Made by a program: the position numbers and the translations under genes. Below, one piece after another: positions 7,468 to 8,345 of a stretch of DNA of 8,345 nucleotides (its first letter is position 1; each line of letters begins with the position of its first letter). The notes beneath the pieces were generated by a model. The model saw only the letters and a program-made list of their open reading frames with translations. It did not search any database and had not been told where the DNA came from. Source of the stretch: UMGS1052 sp045532035 (lineage in GTDB: Bacteria > Bacillota > Clostridia > Oscillospirales > CAG-382); the NCBI GenBank assembly GCA_045532035.1, contig JAZSFD010000088.1, forward strand, positions 1 to 8,345. Direction: 5' to 3'.

Positions 7468-7516
7468 GACTCCTTCCGTCACGGCTTCGCCGTGCCACCT
7501 CCCTCGGGAGGGAGGC
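7468..7516. repeat. Half copy of the 100-bp palindromic repeat
   Basis: This segment matches the left half of the element at 7336-7384 almost base for base (GACTCCTTCCGTCACGGCTT and onward) and has the same first two hairpins, CACGGC/GCCGTG and CCTCCCTC/GAGGGAGG. In the second hairpin bases differ from the first copy in both arms, so pairing is kept. The right half is missing; the sequence passes into AAATTAAGACTCCTGC. Flanks before both copies also look alike (TTGATCAGATTC versus TTGATTGAATTC). Confidence 0.75.
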
Positions 7517-7656
7517 AAATTAAGACTCCTGCTGATAAGGGCGGCAAGAAAAAAGATATTTCTTCGGTAATTTGGTCATTTTCAACAATATAAAAGGCGT
7601 TTTTTAGTCAAACGTTTTATCTTTCAACCAAATATGCATTTTTTCTAAAATAATTA
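7517..7656. other. Gene-free AT-rich spacer before the tRNA promoter
   Basis: No credible gene is present on either strand. The last 30 bases before the -35 box are rich in A and T runs and could act as an UP element for the tRNA promoter. I see no structured RNA here. Confidence 0.5.
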
Positions 7657-7685
7657 TTGACAAACAGGAATATATTTGATATAAT
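7657..7685 (+). promoter_or_regulatory. Perfect consensus sigma-A promoter of the tRNA cluster
   Basis: TTGACA (7657-7662) and TATAAT (7680-7685) are separated by 17 bases, a full match to consensus with an AT-rich upstream region, as expected for a stable-RNA promoter. Transcription would begin near 7692. The leader contains CTCGCAAAG twice with a 12-base period (7710-7718 and 7722-7730). Confidence 0.9.
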
Positions 7686-7737
7686 AATCAAGCGGTGTTG
7701 AGAGACCTTCTCGCAAAGATCCTCGCAAAGCACATTT

Positions 7738-7814
7738 GGCGGAATAGCACAGCTGGCTAGAGCATCCGGGTCATACCCGGCAGGTCATTGGTTCAAATCC
7801 GATTTCCGCTACCA
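7738..7814 (+). tRNA. tRNA-Met(CAT), elongator type, with two mispaired stem positions
   Basis: A 77-base tRNA with encoded CCA. The acceptor stem is GGCGGAA/TTCCGCT (G1-T72 wobble, as I recall for Gram-positive elongator tRNA-Met), the anticodon CAT is at 7772-7774, and the T loop is TTCAAAT. The D stem GCAC/GAGC (7747-7750 with 7760-7763) has an A-A mismatch where GCTC is usual, and the anticodon stem TCCGG/CCGGC has T-C at its outermost pair. The wobble at position 1-72 and the overall pattern argue against initiator tRNA. A CAT anticodon can also belong to tRNA-Ile2, which I think less likely. It is first in the tRNA transcript. Confidence 0.88.
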
Positions 7815-7850
7815 TATTTCGCCGGCAGGCAACAGTTTGTCGGTTGATAT

Positions 7851-7925
7851 GGCCCGTTGGTCAAGCGGTTAAGACACGGCCCTTTCACGGCTGTAACATG
7901 GGTTCGATTCCCGTACGGGTCACCA
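7851..7925 (+). tRNA. tRNA-Glu(TTC), first copy
   Basis: A 75-base tRNA with encoded CCA. The acceptor is GGCCCGT/ACGGGTC (one G-T pair), the anticodon stem is CGGCC/GGCTG, the anticodon TTC is at 7884-7886, and the T arm is ATGGG-TTCGATT-CCCGT. It decodes GAA and GAG. It lies 36 bases after tRNA-Met with no terminator between, so the two share a transcript. Confidence 0.96.
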
Positions 7926-7926
7926 A

Positions 7927-7969
7927 ACAACCTGAATCGAATAAAGCTCGGTTCGGGTTGTTTTTCTTT
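7927..7969 (+). terminator. Intrinsic terminator between the two tRNA-Glu copies
   Basis: Arms ACAACCTGAATCGA (7927-7940) and TCGGTTCGGGTTGT (7948-7961) form a 14-bp stem with two G-T pairs around a 7-base loop, followed by TTTTTCTTT. It starts one base after the tRNA CCA, so it would also define the 3' trailer. Only 13 bases separate its tail from the second tRNA-Glu. Confidence 0.87.
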
Positions 7970-7982
7970 CAAAATTTAATAT

Positions 7983-8057
7983 GGCCCGTTGGTCAAGCGG
8001 TTAAGACACGGCCCTTTCACGGCTGTAACATGGGTTCGATTCCCGTACGGGTCACCA
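7983..8057 (+). tRNA. tRNA-Glu(TTC), second copy, identical to the first
   Basis: All 75 bases match the copy at 7851-7925, including the CCA and the preceding ATAT; the repeat distance is 132 bases. The anticodon TTC is at 8016-8018. It follows a strong terminator, and there is no room for a promoter in the 13 bases between, so expression should depend on read-through. Confidence 0.96.
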
Positions 8058-8058
8058 G

Positions 8059-8095
8059 AAAAGAGACAGATTTCAAAAGAAATCTGTCTCTTTTT
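8059..8095 (+). terminator. Intrinsic terminator ending the tRNA cluster
   Basis: Arms AAAAGAGACAGATTTC (8059-8074) and GAAATCTGTCTCTTTT (8079-8094) pair perfectly over 16 bp around an AAAA loop, followed by a further T. It starts two bases after the second tRNA-Glu. The A run before and T run after would let it work on the minus strand too. Confidence 0.9.
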
Positions 8096-8099
8096 AGCT

Positions 8100-8257
8100 A
8101 AATTCGCCTGACGGCGAGATAAATTGAGCAAGCTCAACTAAATTGCCTTCGGCAGCTAAATGTGCTTCGCACGCTAATGGCGAATTTGATTTAGCTGCTC
8201 CGAAGGAGTTATTTAGCTATTGCGGAGCAATAATTTCGCTTTGCAACTTGTTGCAAA
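8100..8257. repeat. Array of about seven mini-hairpins joined by TAAAT/TTTAGCT spacers
   Basis: In order: TCGCC/GGCGA (8104-8117), TTGAG/CTCAA (8124-8137), TGCC/GGCA (8144-8154), GTGC/GCAC (8162-8172), CTCC/GGAG (8198-8208), TTGC/GCAA (8220-8230) and TTTGCAA/TTGCAAA (8240-8257). Loops are mostly three or four bases. Spacers vary around CTAAAT in the first part and ATTTAGCT, its complement, in the second, so the array appears to reverse orientation near 8187. AAATTCGCC (8100-8108) can alternatively pair with GGCGAATTT (8179-8187), enclosing the first four hairpins. No gene is present. Confidence 0.7.
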
Positions 8258-8345
8258 ATTTAGCTAAAAATAAATTTTGCTCAAAAAGGCTTTTCTGTAA
8301 AATCATCAAGATCAAAATTCCACCATGTTGACGATTCAATTCGTG
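8258..8345. other. Gene-free AT-rich window end
   Basis: No start codon with a ribosome binding site and no tRNA is visible. TTGACG near 8328 could be a -35 box for something beyond the window, but no -10 box can be seen before the end. Confidence 0.4.

Noticed and set aside
7300..7518. A 72-codon minus-strand open frame (PPSRGRWHGEAVTEG)
   Set aside because: It is the translation of the palindromic repeats; such peptides are repeat by-products, not genes.
7851..8057. Direct repeats of 75 bases considered as a CRISPR or as attachment sites
   Set aside because: There are only two copies, both are complete tRNA genes, the 57-base spacer is a terminator, and there is no cas gene, integrase or cargo.
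7844..8101. An 85-codon open frame with an internal 20-plus-residue repeat
   Set aside because: It is a read-through of the two tRNA-Glu genes and their terminators.
8143..8331. A 62-codon open frame at the window end
   Set aside because: It crosses the mini-hairpin array and AT-rich DNA and has no ribosome binding site.

Overview
The window looks like a chromosomal segment from a low-to-mid GC Gram-positive bacterium, most likely a gut-type member of the Clostridia (Oscillospirales or a relative). This is inferred from AAGG-type ribosome binding sites, consensus sigma-A promoters, a Clostridia-like four-TM FtsK/SpoIIIE translocase, and several families of short palindromic intergenic repeats that I recall from such genomes. 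No phage, transposase, CRISPR or defence gene was found.

Layout. Positions 94-1902 and 1900-4047 form a two-gene minus-strand operon. Its promoter is at 4080-4108. It reads first through a cytoplasmic GH2 beta-mannosidase-like glycosidase, then through a type I ABC exporter half-transporter, and ends at an intrinsic terminator at 94-122. The exporter has no ATG, GTG or TTG at its natural N-terminus. Its reading frame is open to a good ribosome binding site that overlaps the glycosidase stop codon, which points to an ATT start near 1885 or a mutated or mis-sequenced ATG. The first conventional start (GTG at 1771) would remove half of the first membrane helix.

The divergent intergenic region (4048-4409) holds the mannosidase promoter, a 98-bp two-hairpin inverted-repeat element whose left arm contains that promoter's -35 box, a separate hairpin of another repeat family, and the ftsK promoter. 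ftsK (4410-7259, plus strand) encodes a complete DNA translocase with four TM helices, a long acidic linker, the RecA-like motor and a DNA-reading gamma domain. It is followed by a terminator at 7281-7323.

The region 7324-7656 has no gene. It holds one complete 100-bp MITE-like palindromic element, one half copy, and an AT-rich stretch. A perfect consensus promoter (7657-7685) then drives tRNA-Met(CAT), tRNA-Glu(TTC), an intrinsic terminator, an identical second tRNA-Glu(TTC), and a second terminator. The last 250 bases hold an array of about seven tiny hairpins joined by TAAAT/TTTAGCT-like spacers, and no gene.

The genes themselves are ordinary. The points worth a second look are the exporter start, the repeat-borne -35 box, the tRNA-Glu duplication with an internal terminator, the mispaired tRNA-Met, and the hairpin arrays. 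I see no convincing new multi-gene system.
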